64,000 nucleotides of DNA from contig NZ_CP046444.1 of the NCBI RefSeq assembly GCF_014083945.1, positions 2,418,001-2,482,000 of the forward strand. The letters are read 5' to 3'. The translations under genes were made by a program, and so were the position numbers. This DNA is from Granulicella sp. 5B5. GTDB lineage: Bacteria > Acidobacteriota > Terriglobia > Terriglobales > Acidobacteriaceae. The stretch's first letter is position 1. Every line of letters starts with the position of its first letter. Below the pieces are notes generated by a model that worked only from the letters and a program-made list of their open reading frames with translations, did not search any database and was not told the DNA's origin. This document shows, piece by piece, positions 51,517 through 59,443 of this stretch.

Positions 51517-52113
51517 TCAGTCGGCCAGCTCCACCAAAATCACCTGCTCATCACCGTCGATCTCGCGCAGCTTGACCTCGATGATCTCGCGGCGGCTGGT
51601 GGGGACGGTGCGGCCGATGAAGCGGGCTTCAATCGGCAGCTCGCGGTGGCCGCGGTCGATCAGTACCAGCAGCTGCACGCTCTTGGGGCGGCCATGGTCG
51701 AACAGTGCATCGAGCGCGGCGCGGATCGTGCGGCCCGTGTAGAGCACGTCGTCCATCAGGATGATGTCGCGGCCGTTGACGTCGAAGCCGATCTCACCCT
51801 TCTCGACGACCGGGCGCGTGTCGCGCGTGGTGAGGTCGTCGCGGTAGAAGCTGATGTCGAGCACGCCGGTCTGCACGGGCTGCTTCTCGATCGCCTCAAT
51901 GAGCTTCCCGATACGGTTGGCCAGCGGCACGCCGCGACGCTTGATGCCGACCAGGCCGATGTTGGAAGCGCCGTTGTTGCGCTCGACGATCTCGTGCGCC
52001 AGGCGGACGAGGGTGCGCTCGATCTCGGAGGCGGAGAGCAGTCGGCCCTTCTCGCGGAGACGGGGTTTGGCGGTGGTCTCGGGGGTGGCGGGGGTGCTGG
52101 CGGTGTCGCTCAT
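51517..52113 (-). CDS. pyrR: PyrR pyrimidine regulatory protein / uracil phosphoribosyltransferase-like
   Basis: The 198-residue protein starts at ATG 52113. After about 20 variable residues comes the PyrR core: LLSASEIERTLVRLAHEIVE, GIKRRGVPLANRIG, LDISFYRDDLTTRD and the PRPP loop ILMDDVLYTGRTIRAALDAL, then LLVLIDRGHRELPIEA. In many bacteria PyrR binds pyr mRNA to control pyrimidine genes and has weak UPRT activity. No pyr biosynthesis gene is adjacent, so its target lies elsewhere. No Shine-Dalgarno is seen. Confidence 0.95.
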   Translation of the reverse strand: MSDTASTPATPETTAKPRLREKGRLLSASEIERTLVRLAHEIVERNNGASNIGLVGIKRRGVPLANRIGKLIEAIEKQPVQTGVLDISFYRDDLTTRDTRPVVEKGEIGFDVNGRDIILMDDVLYTGRTIRAALDALFDHGRPKSVQLLVLIDRGHRELPIEARFIGRTVPTSRREIIEVKLREIDGDEQVILVELAD

Positions 52114-52139
52114 GTTGACACGATGATAGCAGCGCGGGG

Positions 52140-52874
52140 TTAACGCGCGATACGCGCCCGCGAGCGGAGCAGCCCGGCGAACGCCCCGGCCAGCAGGGTG
52201 TACACGGAGTACAGCACTACCAGCATCAGCGTGCCCGCCAGCAGCAGCCCGGCGCGGTACTCCGGAATGTTGAACAGGGCGATATAGGCCTTGTAGTCGG
52301 CTGGCTGCTGGGCCGCGAGCTGTTGAATGATCGGAGACTGCGCCGTTGCCGCCTGCAGCAGTTGGTGGTCGAGCTCCGCTCCCTGGTGCAGGGCAAAGCG
52401 CGCGACGAGGGTGCTGAGGGTGTTGACGATCATCCCTGCAACGCCGATGGCCAGCCCGGTCAGCAGGCCGAAGCGTGCACCGAAGCGTGCCGTGATGCGG
52501 CTGGAGGGGTTCCGCGCGGCATAGATGCCGAGCAAAACGATAGGAGCGCCAAGCGTCCATAGGAAGGCCAGCAGTCCGAGCGGTGGAAACGCGAGTGTGA
52601 TGAGCATCAGCACGGCGAAGAGTGCCGCGCTGAGGGCGATGAGCTGCAGCGCCTGCGGCCACAGGATGCCGCTGGGGTCGGAGACCGGCTCCAGCGGAAG
52701 GTTGTCGGCGGCGTCGGGCGGGATTACAGCGGCGTCTCTCTGCTGCTCGAACTGCTCGCGCAGCTCCTCAGAGAGGATCACCTGCGGCGCACCGCAGTGA
52801 GGACAGTACAGAAGCTCGCCGGTGACCTCGGTAGGGAGGTCGCCATGGCAGCGGGGACAGAGACGAACGGGCAC
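52140..52874 (-). CDS. Membrane protein with N-terminal zinc ribbon, unknown function
   Basis: I placed the start at GTG 52874 (about 244 residues), which puts the zinc ribbon at the N-terminus: RLCPRCHGDLPTE and LYCPHCGAPQ. The frame is open to 52964, but that extension runs through an inverted repeat. A charged linker (EELREQFEQQRDAAVIPPD) is followed by four or five membrane helices, starting LIALSAALFAVLMLITLAF. No named family beyond the zinc ribbon was recognised. It lies 26 bp upstream of pyrR on the same strand, so the two may share a transcript. Confidence 0.75.
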   Translation of the reverse strand: MPVRLCPRCHGDLPTEVTGELLYCPHCGAPQVILSEELREQFEQQRDAAVIPPDAADNLPLEPVSDPSGILWPQALQLIALSAALFAVLMLITLAFPPLGLLAFLWTLGAPIVLLGIYAARNPSSRITARFGARFGLLTGLAIGVAGMIVNTLSTLVARFALHQGAELDHQLLQAATAQSPIIQQLAAQQPADYKAYIALFNIPEYRAGLLLAGTLMLVVLYSVYTLLAGAFAGLLRSRARIAR

Positions 52875-52904
52875 AGATTGAAGGTAGCAGAGGCGAGGGT
52901 CTAC

Positions 52905-52956
52905 GGGATGGAGGATAGAGGACCGGGAAGGGAAGGCCCGCTCTATCCTCCATCCC
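52905..52956. repeat. Perfect 16-bp inverted repeat built of heptamers
   Basis: GGGATGGAGGATAGAG (52905-52920) pairs with its complement (52941-52956) around a 20-nt loop. The left arm reads as heptamers GGATGGA, GGATAGA, and the right side continues with complementary heptamers to about 52977. It lies between the lipoprotein stop and the zinc-ribbon membrane gene and may end transcription of the lipoprotein gene. Confidence 0.7.
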
Positions 52957-52977
52957 CTGTTCACTATGCCCTATCTC

Positions 52978-53643
52978 TTACTCGATGCTCTTGCTGTCGT
53001 GGTTGCCCAGGTGCGAGGGCAGGTCGAGTGAGACGAGGCCGATCTTGGTACCGCCGTCCTTGGGCTCGACGCCGACGATATGCTGGTGCTGCTGCGACCC
53101 GGCGCGGAGCTCCAGGCTACCCGAGTTCTGGTCGCCGCTGGTGATGGCGAAGCCCTTGTGGCCGTGGTCGCCGGTGCTGATGTGGGTCCCGTTGTCATCG
53201 CAGCCGAGGCCCTGGCTGGTGCGGACAGGCATGCCGACGGTCTTACTGCCTTTGCATGTAATCACGTCGCCGTAACGCTTGCCGAGGTCCTTGCGGTAGA
53301 AGGCAATCACCTTGTCGGACGAGTCGGAGGTCTGGAAGGTAGCGGCCTTCACGCCGAGGTGAAAGTCGCCGAAGCTAAGGTTTACGTCGGCGTTATTGCC
53401 ATCGCCGTCCTTGTCGTCACTGTCCTTCACCGGAACGGCACCGGGGTAGGCGCTCAGGCCAATCGCAGTGGTATCGCTCGAGTTATTGGTATTGACCTTC
53501 ATGCCGCCGAAGGGTGTGCTGATATCGACGTTCTTCTTGTCGCCATGGTCATCGGTGGTGACGCGGCAGCCGCTGAACAGCAGGCAGGCCAGAGAGGCGC
53601 CTGCGAGAGATGCGGTGGCGAGAGTGCGAGGGGTAAGAGACAT
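52978..53643 (-). CDS. Putative lipoprotein of unknown function
   Basis: The 221-residue protein has a lipoprotein signal with lipobox LFSGC (Cys about 26). The mature part is rich in Asp, Gly and Ser; a central stretch resembles a folded domain (DFHLGVKAATFQTSDSSDKV, VIAFYRKDLGKRYGDVITCKG), which is like the C-terminal half of small stress or DUF proteins of acidobacteria. GGAGGA lies before the ATG. No partner gene is evident. Confidence 0.85.
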   Translation of the reverse strand: MSLTPRTLATASLAGASLACLLFSGCRVTTDDHGDKKNVDISTPFGGMKVNTNNSSDTTAIGLSAYPGAVPVKDSDDKDGDGNNADVNLSFGDFHLGVKAATFQTSDSSDKVIAFYRKDLGKRYGDVITCKGSKTVGMPVRTSQGLGCDDNGTHISTGDHGHKGFAITSGDQNSGSLELRAGSQQHQHIVGVEPKDGGTKIGLVSLDLPSHLGNHDSKSIE

Positions 53644-53793
53644 TCCATCCTCCGGAGATTCATGTGCTGACAGTGGAAGGATACGTCGCGGCGACGTAGG
53701 TGGTTCCCAAAAAACATAGAGGGAACTGACAAAGGACCGAAATGTGCATCTCGGAGCGATATATGTTCATGAAGACGTTAGGGCTACACTTGC

Positions 53794-55290
53794 CTATCGA
53801 GCGGGGCCGCAGCTGAAGTTTGCAGCCTCGTCGATACTGCCCGAGCCCTTGTAGCGGGCAATCAGCGGATACGGGCACAGCGGCCGCGTGCGGTCGACCT
53901 TGCCATTCGCGCGATGCGAGGCGACGATGCTCTCCGGTGCCTTGCCCTGCTCCACCCAAGCCTCCATCACGGAGATCTTGTCGAAGGTGTCCGGCCCTTC
54001 ACCGCCCGAGCAGTGTCCCATGCCGGGCTCCATGAACAGCCGCACCCACGCAGCCGACTTCGCCGGATCGCCGCTGTCGGCAACGGCATCCTTATAAAAC
54101 TCAACCGTCGACCCCGGAGCCACCTGCTGATCGGCCCAGCCGTGGTACAGCAGCAGCTTGCCGTGCCGGGCGAACGCCGCAAGATGCGGATCCATCTCGT
54201 CCACGTCCTTATCGATCGCATTGGCTTTCGTAGCATCGCGGTCGAGGTCGAAGCTGCGCCAATTCCAGTTGGCATCGTGATAGACGACGTAACGAAACTG
54301 GTCGTAGAACAGCTCTGCCGGCTCCGGACCGCCCGCCAACCGCGCCCAGCGCAGCTCGGTGCCCGGCTCAAGCCGCGGAAAGTAGACGATGCCGGTCTTC
54401 CCCGTCGCCGGACTGATGAGCGTCTGCGCGCTCTGCACCTGCCGCGGCGTCAGGCAATCCGGCCCATCGCCGTCTTTGCAGGTAAGCGCGGCGAAGTGCG
54501 GATGGCAGCTCTCGGGGTCTTCGATCAAGCCATCCTGCAGTCCGTCGTTGGCATCACATGCCGCGAGCACGGCCTGATGGATCATCGGGTACTTCGCAGG
54601 CGGAATATACGCCTCGGGATCTTTGAAGGTCTCGTTCGCCAGCCACAGCGCCCAGGCATTGCGGCGCACATTGGCGGGATCACCCGCGATAATGCCATCG
54701 AACTCATCCGGATATCGAGCCGCCTGAATCAACCCTTCACGCCCGCCACCGGAGCAGCCATCCCAGTACGAGTAGCGCGGTGCGGAGCCGTAGAAGGCTT
54801 TCACCAATGCTTTGGCCTCCATCGTCATCTCGTGTTCGGCGCGATAGGCAAAGTCAATGAACTTTTCAGGATGGCCGGCGATAAAGCTCGCGCTCGAGCC
54901 CCTATGCCCGTCGTCGGTAGCGCTGGCGGTATACCCCCGACGCAGCGCGTCCGCCAGCGCACCGTAAGCGATGGAGCCACCCCATCCGCCGCTGCCAACA
55001 GCAAGGTACTTCCCATTCCAATGGGTGGCCGGCATCCAGACCTCGGTTCCAATAACAGAGTCAGCCGTAGGAGTGAGCGTCGCAACCACGCGACAGAACG
55101 CCGGCAGGTTCGCTATCGCCTTGCCACTGCCGGGTGCTGTAAACGTCCCTGCCCCAACCAGGGTGGCCGCGGAGATACTGATGTGCGGCGACGCTGGCTT
55201 GGCGAGCCTCTCGCATGGCTGCGCGGCATGCGCGGTAGTTGCAGAGACGGCAAGAAGCGCCACAACAGGTAAAAACCCTCGGAGAGCCAT
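53794..55290 (-). CDS. Tannase / feruloyl esterase family protein
   Basis: The 498-residue protein starts at ATG 55290, with a signal peptide (about 1-23, ending AHA). The family cleaves esters of gallic, ferulic or related phenolic acids. The catalytic Ser lies in YWDGCSGGGREGL (about 170-182), the Asp in HGWADQQVAPGS, and the His in GMGHCSGGEGPD. The Cys next to Ser and the Cys next to His would form the CS-D-HC disulfide that links the active site in this family. It would fit with breakdown of plant material, like the pectate lyase at 37657. It is divergent from tkt. Confidence 0.93.
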   Translation of the reverse strand: MALRGFLPVVALLAVSATTAHAAQPCERLAKPASPHISISAATLVGAGTFTAPGSGKAIANLPAFCRVVATLTPTADSVIGTEVWMPATHWNGKYLAVGSGGWGGSIAYGALADALRRGYTASATDDGHRGSSASFIAGHPEKFIDFAYRAEHEMTMEAKALVKAFYGSAPRYSYWDGCSGGGREGLIQAARYPDEFDGIIAGDPANVRRNAWALWLANETFKDPEAYIPPAKYPMIHQAVLAACDANDGLQDGLIEDPESCHPHFAALTCKDGDGPDCLTPRQVQSAQTLISPATGKTGIVYFPRLEPGTELRWARLAGGPEPAELFYDQFRYVVYHDANWNWRSFDLDRDATKANAIDKDVDEMDPHLAAFARHGKLLLYHGWADQQVAPGSTVEFYKDAVADSGDPAKSAAWVRLFMEPGMGHCSGGEGPDTFDKISVMEAWVEQGKAPESIVASHRANGKVDRTRPLCPYPLIARYKGSGSIDEAANFSCGPAR

Positions 55291-55378
55291 GGACGAAACT
55301 ATAGCCGACTCCAAATGCAGGACAGTTGTGGCCTTCCTCCAGCCCTGCGGCAGCGATTGATTCCTGCTACGAACTTTC

Positions 55379-55392
55379 ATACAGTTTTGTAT
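55379..55392. promoter_or_regulatory. Palindrome in the tannase-tkt intergenic region
   Basis: ATACAGTTTTGTAT has perfect 5-bp arms around GTTT. It lies about 128 bp before tkt and 89 bp before the tannase gene, and overlaps a TATAAC (55390-55395) that could be a -10 box. The protein that would bind is unknown. Confidence 0.35.
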
Positions 55393-55519
55393 AACGCCTG
55401 ATCTGCGGTTGACTGGCAAAGACCGGCGGCACGAGTACACTAGTTGGAGCGCTCGAAGCGACATCTCCAGGTGCACGGAGTGAACGTGCCCGCCCGCAAC
55501 ACCATATAGAGGACAGGTA

Positions 55520-57514
55520 ATGAGTGATCCGCAGCAAGACGCCCTAGACCAACTTTCGATCAACACACTCCGTTTGCTCGCCGTCGACCAGGTGCAGAAG
55601 GCCAACAGTGGCCATCCCGGAGCGCCGCTGGGTTGCGCGCCAATTGCGTACCTCCTGTTCCACAAGCTGATGAAGTTCAATCCGGCCGACCCGGCCTGGA
55701 GCGACCGCGACCGCTTCGTGCTCTCCAACGGCCACGCCTCCGCGTTGCTCTACGGCGCTCTGCACCTCACCGGCTACGATCTGCCGATGAGCCAGCTGGA
55801 GCAGTTCCGCCAGTGGGGTTCGCACACCGCCGGTCACCCTGAAGTGGGTGAAACTCCGGGCGTCGAAGTCACCACCGGCCCGCTCGGACAGGGCTTTGCC
55901 ATGGCCGTGGGTCTTGCCATCGCGGAGAAGCACCTCGCCGCCGTCTACAACCACGAGAACCACACCCCGGTCGACCATCATACCTACGTCCTCTGCGGCG
56001 ACGGTGACCTGATGGAAGGCATCTCGCACGAGTCCGCGTCGCTCGCGGGAACGCTTGAGCTGGGTAAGCTCATCGTTCTCTACGACGACAACCTCATCTC
56101 CCTCGACGGCCCCACCGAGCTCAGCTATACCGAGGATGTGACCAAGCGCTTTGAGGCCTACCACTGGCAGGTGCTCCACATCGCCGATGGTAACGACCTC
56201 GTCGCCATCGAGAATGCCATCAAGGAAGCCAAGGCGGAGACGAAGAAGCCCACGCTGATCCGCGTTCGCACGGTCATCGGCTACGGTTCGCCCAAGGCCG
56301 GCACCAACAAGGTGCACGGCGAGGCGCTCGGGGCAGAGGCTGTCAAGGCCACCAAGAAGAACTTCGGCTTCCCTGAGGACAAGAGCTTCTACGTGCCTGA
56401 AGAGGCCGGCAAGAACTGGCTGCAGGCCAAGGACAAGGGTGCCAAGGCGCAGGCCGAGTGGAACGAAAAGTTCGCGGCCTACAAGAAGGCTTACCCCACG
56501 CTCGGCGAGCAGTACGAGCGCACCTTCGCCGGCAAGTTGAGCGACGCCGTTGCCAAAGCCATCCCCGTCTTCCCGACCGAAAAGCCCGTGGCCACGCGTA
56601 ACGCGGGCCAGGTGGTGCTCAATGCCGTCGCCAGCGTGGTGCCGGAACTCTTCGGCGGCGCGGCTGATCTCACCGCTTCCACCAAGACCATCTTCAAGGA
56701 CTCGCCTAGCTTCCACGTCGACCCTGTCGGCCGCAACGTCTTCTTCGGCGTGCGCGAGTTCGGCATGATGGCAGCGGTGAACGGCATGGCGGAGCACGGC
56801 GGCCTCATCCCGTTCGGCTCCACGTTCTTCACTTTCAGCGACTACTGCCGTTCGGCCCTTCGCATGGGCGCGCTGCAGCACAGCCACTCGCTCTACATCT
56901 TCACGCACGACTCCGTTGGCCTGGGCGAAGACGGTCCCACGCACCAGCCGGTTGAGCACCTGATGTCGTTGCGCGTCATCCCGCAGCTCACCGACTTCCG
57001 CCCCGCGGACGCGAACGAGACGGCTGCCGTCTGGGAGCTTGCCCTGGAGCGCAAGAGCGCCAGCTTTATGGCTCTCAGCCGCCAGGATCTTCCTGTCCTC
57101 GATGCCGAAAAGTACAAGGTGCGCGACGGTGTCCGCAAGGGCGCTTATGTTCTCGAGGCCTTCGGCGAGGACATCGTCCTCGTCGCGACCGGTTCCGAGG
57201 TCGAGGTCATCATGAAGGCCGCGCTGGAGTTGAAGGACGCGGGCATCAACGCGACCGTCGTCTCCATGCCCAGCTTCAAGATCTTCGAGGAGCAGAGCGA
57301 AGAGTACAAGATGTCGATCTTCCCGCACGGCGTGCCGAAGATCTCCGTCGAAGCCGGCGCCACGATGGGCTGGTGGAAGTACATCGGCCGCGAGGGTGTC
57401 GCCATTGGCATCGACAAGTTCGGCGCGTCTGCACCGGGCCCCATCGTGATGGAGCACTATGGTATCTCGGTCTCCAACGTTGTCGATCACGCAAAGAAGC
57501 TGGTCAAGAAGTAA
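55520..57514 (+). CDS. tkt: Transketolase
   Basis: This TPP enzyme moves two-carbon units between sugar phosphates in the pentose phosphate pathway. The 664-residue protein has all parts: QVQKANSGHPGAPLG, LSNGHASALLYGALHLTGY, VEVTTGPLGQGFAMAVGLA, the TPP motif CGDGDLMEGISHES through LIVLYDDNLISLDG, then FFGVREFGMMAAVNGMAEHG and the pyrimidine-domain FTHDSVGLGEDGPTHQPVEH. AGGACAGG precedes the ATG. It heads the sugar-phosphate gene cluster; rpiA follows after a 129-bp repeat-filled gap. Confidence 0.98.
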   Translation: MSDPQQDALDQLSINTLRLLAVDQVQKANSGHPGAPLGCAPIAYLLFHKLMKFNPADPAWSDRDRFVLSNGHASALLYGALHLTGYDLPMSQLEQFRQWGSHTAGHPEVGETPGVEVTTGPLGQGFAMAVGLAIAEKHLAAVYNHENHTPVDHHTYVLCGDGDLMEGISHESASLAGTLELGKLIVLYDDNLISLDGPTELSYTEDVTKRFEAYHWQVLHIADGNDLVAIENAIKEAKAETKKPTLIRVRTVIGYGSPKAGTNKVHGEALGAEAVKATKKNFGFPEDKSFYVPEEAGKNWLQAKDKGAKAQAEWNEKFAAYKKAYPTLGEQYERTFAGKLSDAVAKAIPVFPTEKPVATRNAGQVVLNAVASVVPELFGGAADLTASTKTIFKDSPSFHVDPVGRNVFFGVREFGMMAAVNGMAEHGGLIPFGSTFFTFSDYCRSALRMGALQHSHSLYIFTHDSVGLGEDGPTHQPVEHLMSLRVIPQLTDFRPADANETAAVWELALERKSASFMALSRQDLPVLDAEKYKVRDGVRKGAYVLEAFGEDIVLVATGSEVEVIMKAALELKDAGINATVVSMPSFKIFEEQSEEYKMSIFPHGVPKISVEAGATMGWWKYIGREGVAIGIDKFGASAPGPIVMEHYGISVSNVVDHAKKLVKK

Positions 57515-57522
57515 AGCAGGCA

Positions 57523-57632
57523 GATACGAGACACAAGATGCGAGATGCGAACCGCGCCAACAGCGGTTTCATCTCGCATCTTGCGTCTGTGGAAGCAAAA
57601 TCTCATATCTCGCATCTAGAATCTCGTATCTG
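57523..57632. repeat. Heptamer repeats in both orientations with long hairpin
   Basis: Forward heptamers GATACGA, GACACAA, GATGCGA, GATGCGA (57523-57550) are followed by the same unit in reverse (57570-57585 and about 57598-57631, for example GATACGA, GATTCTA, GATGCGA, GATATGA on the minus strand). AAGATGCGAGATG (57535-57547) and AACCGC (57550-57555) pair with 57563-57568 and 57570-57582 around a GCCAACA loop. It separates tkt and rpiA and may act as a transcript-end or attenuation hairpin. Confidence 0.7.
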
Positions 57633-57643
57633 AGGACGTACTC

Positions 57644-58327
57644 ATGACACAGGACGAAGCAAAGGCACTGGTCGGCAAACGCGCCGCGCAGATGGTTGAG
57701 AATGGCATGGCCGTCGGCCTGGGCACAGGTTCCACATCGCGGATGTTTATCCAGGCACTCGGCGCGCGTGTGCAGAACGAAGGACTGAAGATCCGCTGCG
57801 TGGCCTCCAGCGACGCCAGTACGGAGCTGGGCCGCTCGCTCGGCATGGAGGTCGTCACGCTCAACGAGCTGCCGGAGCTCGACCTCTACATCGACGGCGC
57901 GGACGAGGTCGCCCCCGGCCTCGCGCTCATCAAGGGCGGCGGTGCGGCGCTGCTGCGCGAGAAAATCGTCGCCAGCGCAGCAAAGCAGTTCGTCGTCGTC
58001 GTTGACTCCACCAAGATCGTTCCTCATCTCGGCAAGTTTCCGCTGCCCGTCGAGGTCATCAAGATGGCGTTACCGCTGGTCGAGCGCCGCCTCGCCGATC
58101 TAGGCCTCAACCCCAAGCTGCGCATGCTCAAGGACGGCAGTGGCCCGCTGCTCACCGACGAACACAACTACATCCTGGACTGCCACTGCGGAGTGATCGA
58201 AGACCCCGAGGTCACAGCAGCCGAAATCCGCAGCATTGTAGGCGTTGTGGAGCATGGCTTGTTCCTCGGCATGGCAAGCCTGGCGCTGGTGGCCGGCGAT
58301 GACGGCGTGCAGGAACTGCACAGCTAG
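57644..58327 (+). CDS. rpiA: Ribose-5-phosphate isomerase A
   Basis: RpiA interconverts ribose 5-phosphate and ribulose 5-phosphate. The 227-residue protein shows GLGTGSTSRMFIQALG, the catalytic-acid segment DLYIDGADEVAPGLALIKGG followed by AALLREKIVA, VVVVDSTKIVPHLGKFPLPV and VVEHGLFLGMA. It is in the same direction as tkt. Confidence 0.97.
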   Translation: MTQDEAKALVGKRAAQMVENGMAVGLGTGSTSRMFIQALGARVQNEGLKIRCVASSDASTELGRSLGMEVVTLNELPELDLYIDGADEVAPGLALIKGGGAALLREKIVASAAKQFVVVVDSTKIVPHLGKFPLPVEVIKMALPLVERRLADLGLNPKLRMLKDGSGPLLTDEHNYILDCHCGVIEDPEVTAAEIRSIVGVVEHGLFLGMASLALVAGDDGVQELHS

Positions 58328-58371
58328 CGGAGCTTTGCATCGTCGAGGCACTTTCGGGCGTCTCATCCTGT

Positions 58372-59238
58372 ATGGCGACTCCTCTTTCGACATCGCAGGC
58401 AGGCAAGGTTTGGTTTATCACCGGAGCTTCGGTTGGGTTTGGGCGTGATCTTGCAGAGCTTTTGCTCTCGCAAGGCGCGCGCGTGGTGGCAACGGCACGG
58501 CGCATCGAACTGCTCGATCCGTTGGTAAAGCAGTATCCGGAGACGGCGTTGGCGCTCGGTCTCGATGTCACCAAGCCCGAGCAGGTAGATGCTGCCGTGG
58601 CTGCGGCAACGCAGCGTTTCGGCAACATCGACGTGCTGGTCAACAACGCCGGCTATGGCATGGTGGGCGCTATCGAGGAGTCCGACGAGCGCGAGTTCCG
58701 CCCGATGTTTGAGACCAACGTCTTCGGCCTCATCCGCCTGACGCAGGCCGTGTTGCCGCAGATGCGCGCGCGCAAGGCCGGCACCATCGTGAATCTGTCG
58801 TCGATTGGCGGGTTGGTGGGCACGCCGGGCTTCGGCATGTACAACGCAACGAAGTTTGCCGTCGAAGGCCTCAGCGAGGCGCTCGCACAGGAGGTCAAGC
58901 CGCTCGGCATCCACGTCATCATTGTGGAACCCGGCCCGTTCCGCACCGATTTTCTCGCGCGCGGCGAGATGCCCGCCGCCAAACACATCGCCGACTACGA
59001 CCAGACCGCCGGAAAAATGCGCGAGTATGCCGAAAAGCAGAACGGCATCCAACCCGGCGACCCGAAGAAGGCTGTCGCGGCCATCGCGCAGGCCGTCGAA
59101 AGCCCCAATCCGCCACTGCGTCTATTGCTGGGCGCTGTAACGATCCCGCGGCTGCAGGCCAAGGTCGACGCGCTTCTCAAGGACGTATCTGACTGGAAGG
59201 ACACCACAACGGGCGCGGATTTTCCCGCAGGTACATAA
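58372..59238 (+). CDS. Short-chain dehydrogenase/reductase
   Basis: The 288-residue protein has the SDR cofactor motif FITGASVGFGRDLAE (classical TGxxxGxG, with the second Gly pair as GFG), VLVNNAGYGMVG, the catalytic NLSSIGGLVG and the YNATK Tyr/Lys pair (about 160). An ATARR segment after strand 2 suggests NADP preference. It lies 44 bp after rpiA. Whether it works in the pathway or is only carried in the cluster cannot be told. Confidence 0.93.
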   Translation: MATPLSTSQAGKVWFITGASVGFGRDLAELLLSQGARVVATARRIELLDPLVKQYPETALALGLDVTKPEQVDAAVAAATQRFGNIDVLVNNAGYGMVGAIEESDEREFRPMFETNVFGLIRLTQAVLPQMRARKAGTIVNLSSIGGLVGTPGFGMYNATKFAVEGLSEALAQEVKPLGIHVIIVEPGPFRTDFLARGEMPAAKHIADYDQTAGKMREYAEKQNGIQPGDPKKAVAAIAQAVESPNPPLRLLLGAVTIPRLQAKVDALLKDVSDWKDTTTGADFPAGT

Positions 59239-59244
59239 GCAGAA

Positions 59245-59272
59245 GGCGGCTCATGTGGGCCGCCATTTCTTC
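59245..59272 (+). terminator. Weak terminator-like hairpin after the SDR gene
   Basis: GGCGGC (59245-59250) pairs with GCCGCC (59259-59264), followed by ATTTCTTC. The stem is short and the T tract is interrupted. Confidence 0.4.
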
Positions 59273-59327
59273 GGGACCTGCGACTTAAGTCTGGTCCCTG
59301 CCGCCCCGGGCTAAGGCGATTCATTAA

Positions 59328-59348
59328 CACGTTTACGTGCCATTGACA
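59328..59348 (+). promoter_or_regulatory. Candidate operator and -35 box before gnd
   Basis: The palindrome CACGTTTACGTG (59328-59339) lies directly before TTGACA (59343-59348). No good -10 box follows at 16-18 bp. The start of gnd is 95 bp downstream. The flanks (TTAACACGTTTACG) fit 7 of the 10 fixed positions of a LacI-type consensus, fewer than the sites at 14868 and 15014. Confidence 0.4.
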
Positions 59349-59443
59349 GTGATTCGGATTACTCTCTAAGAGGCGTCATTTCTCCCACCCGTACCCTGTG
59401 CCTGGGAGACACCTCACTCAAAGCTTTGGAAGAAGGACAGATC

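Noticed and set aside
53743-53771. dif-like site near the GC-skew change
   Set aside because: The second arm (ATATGTTCATG) has only about 7 of 11 matches to the E. coli XerD arm and the first arm about 5 of 11, too weak to call.
57523-57632. Regular repeats considered as a CRISPR array
   Set aside because: The units are 7 bp without unique spacers of 25-40 bp, and no cas gene is in the window.
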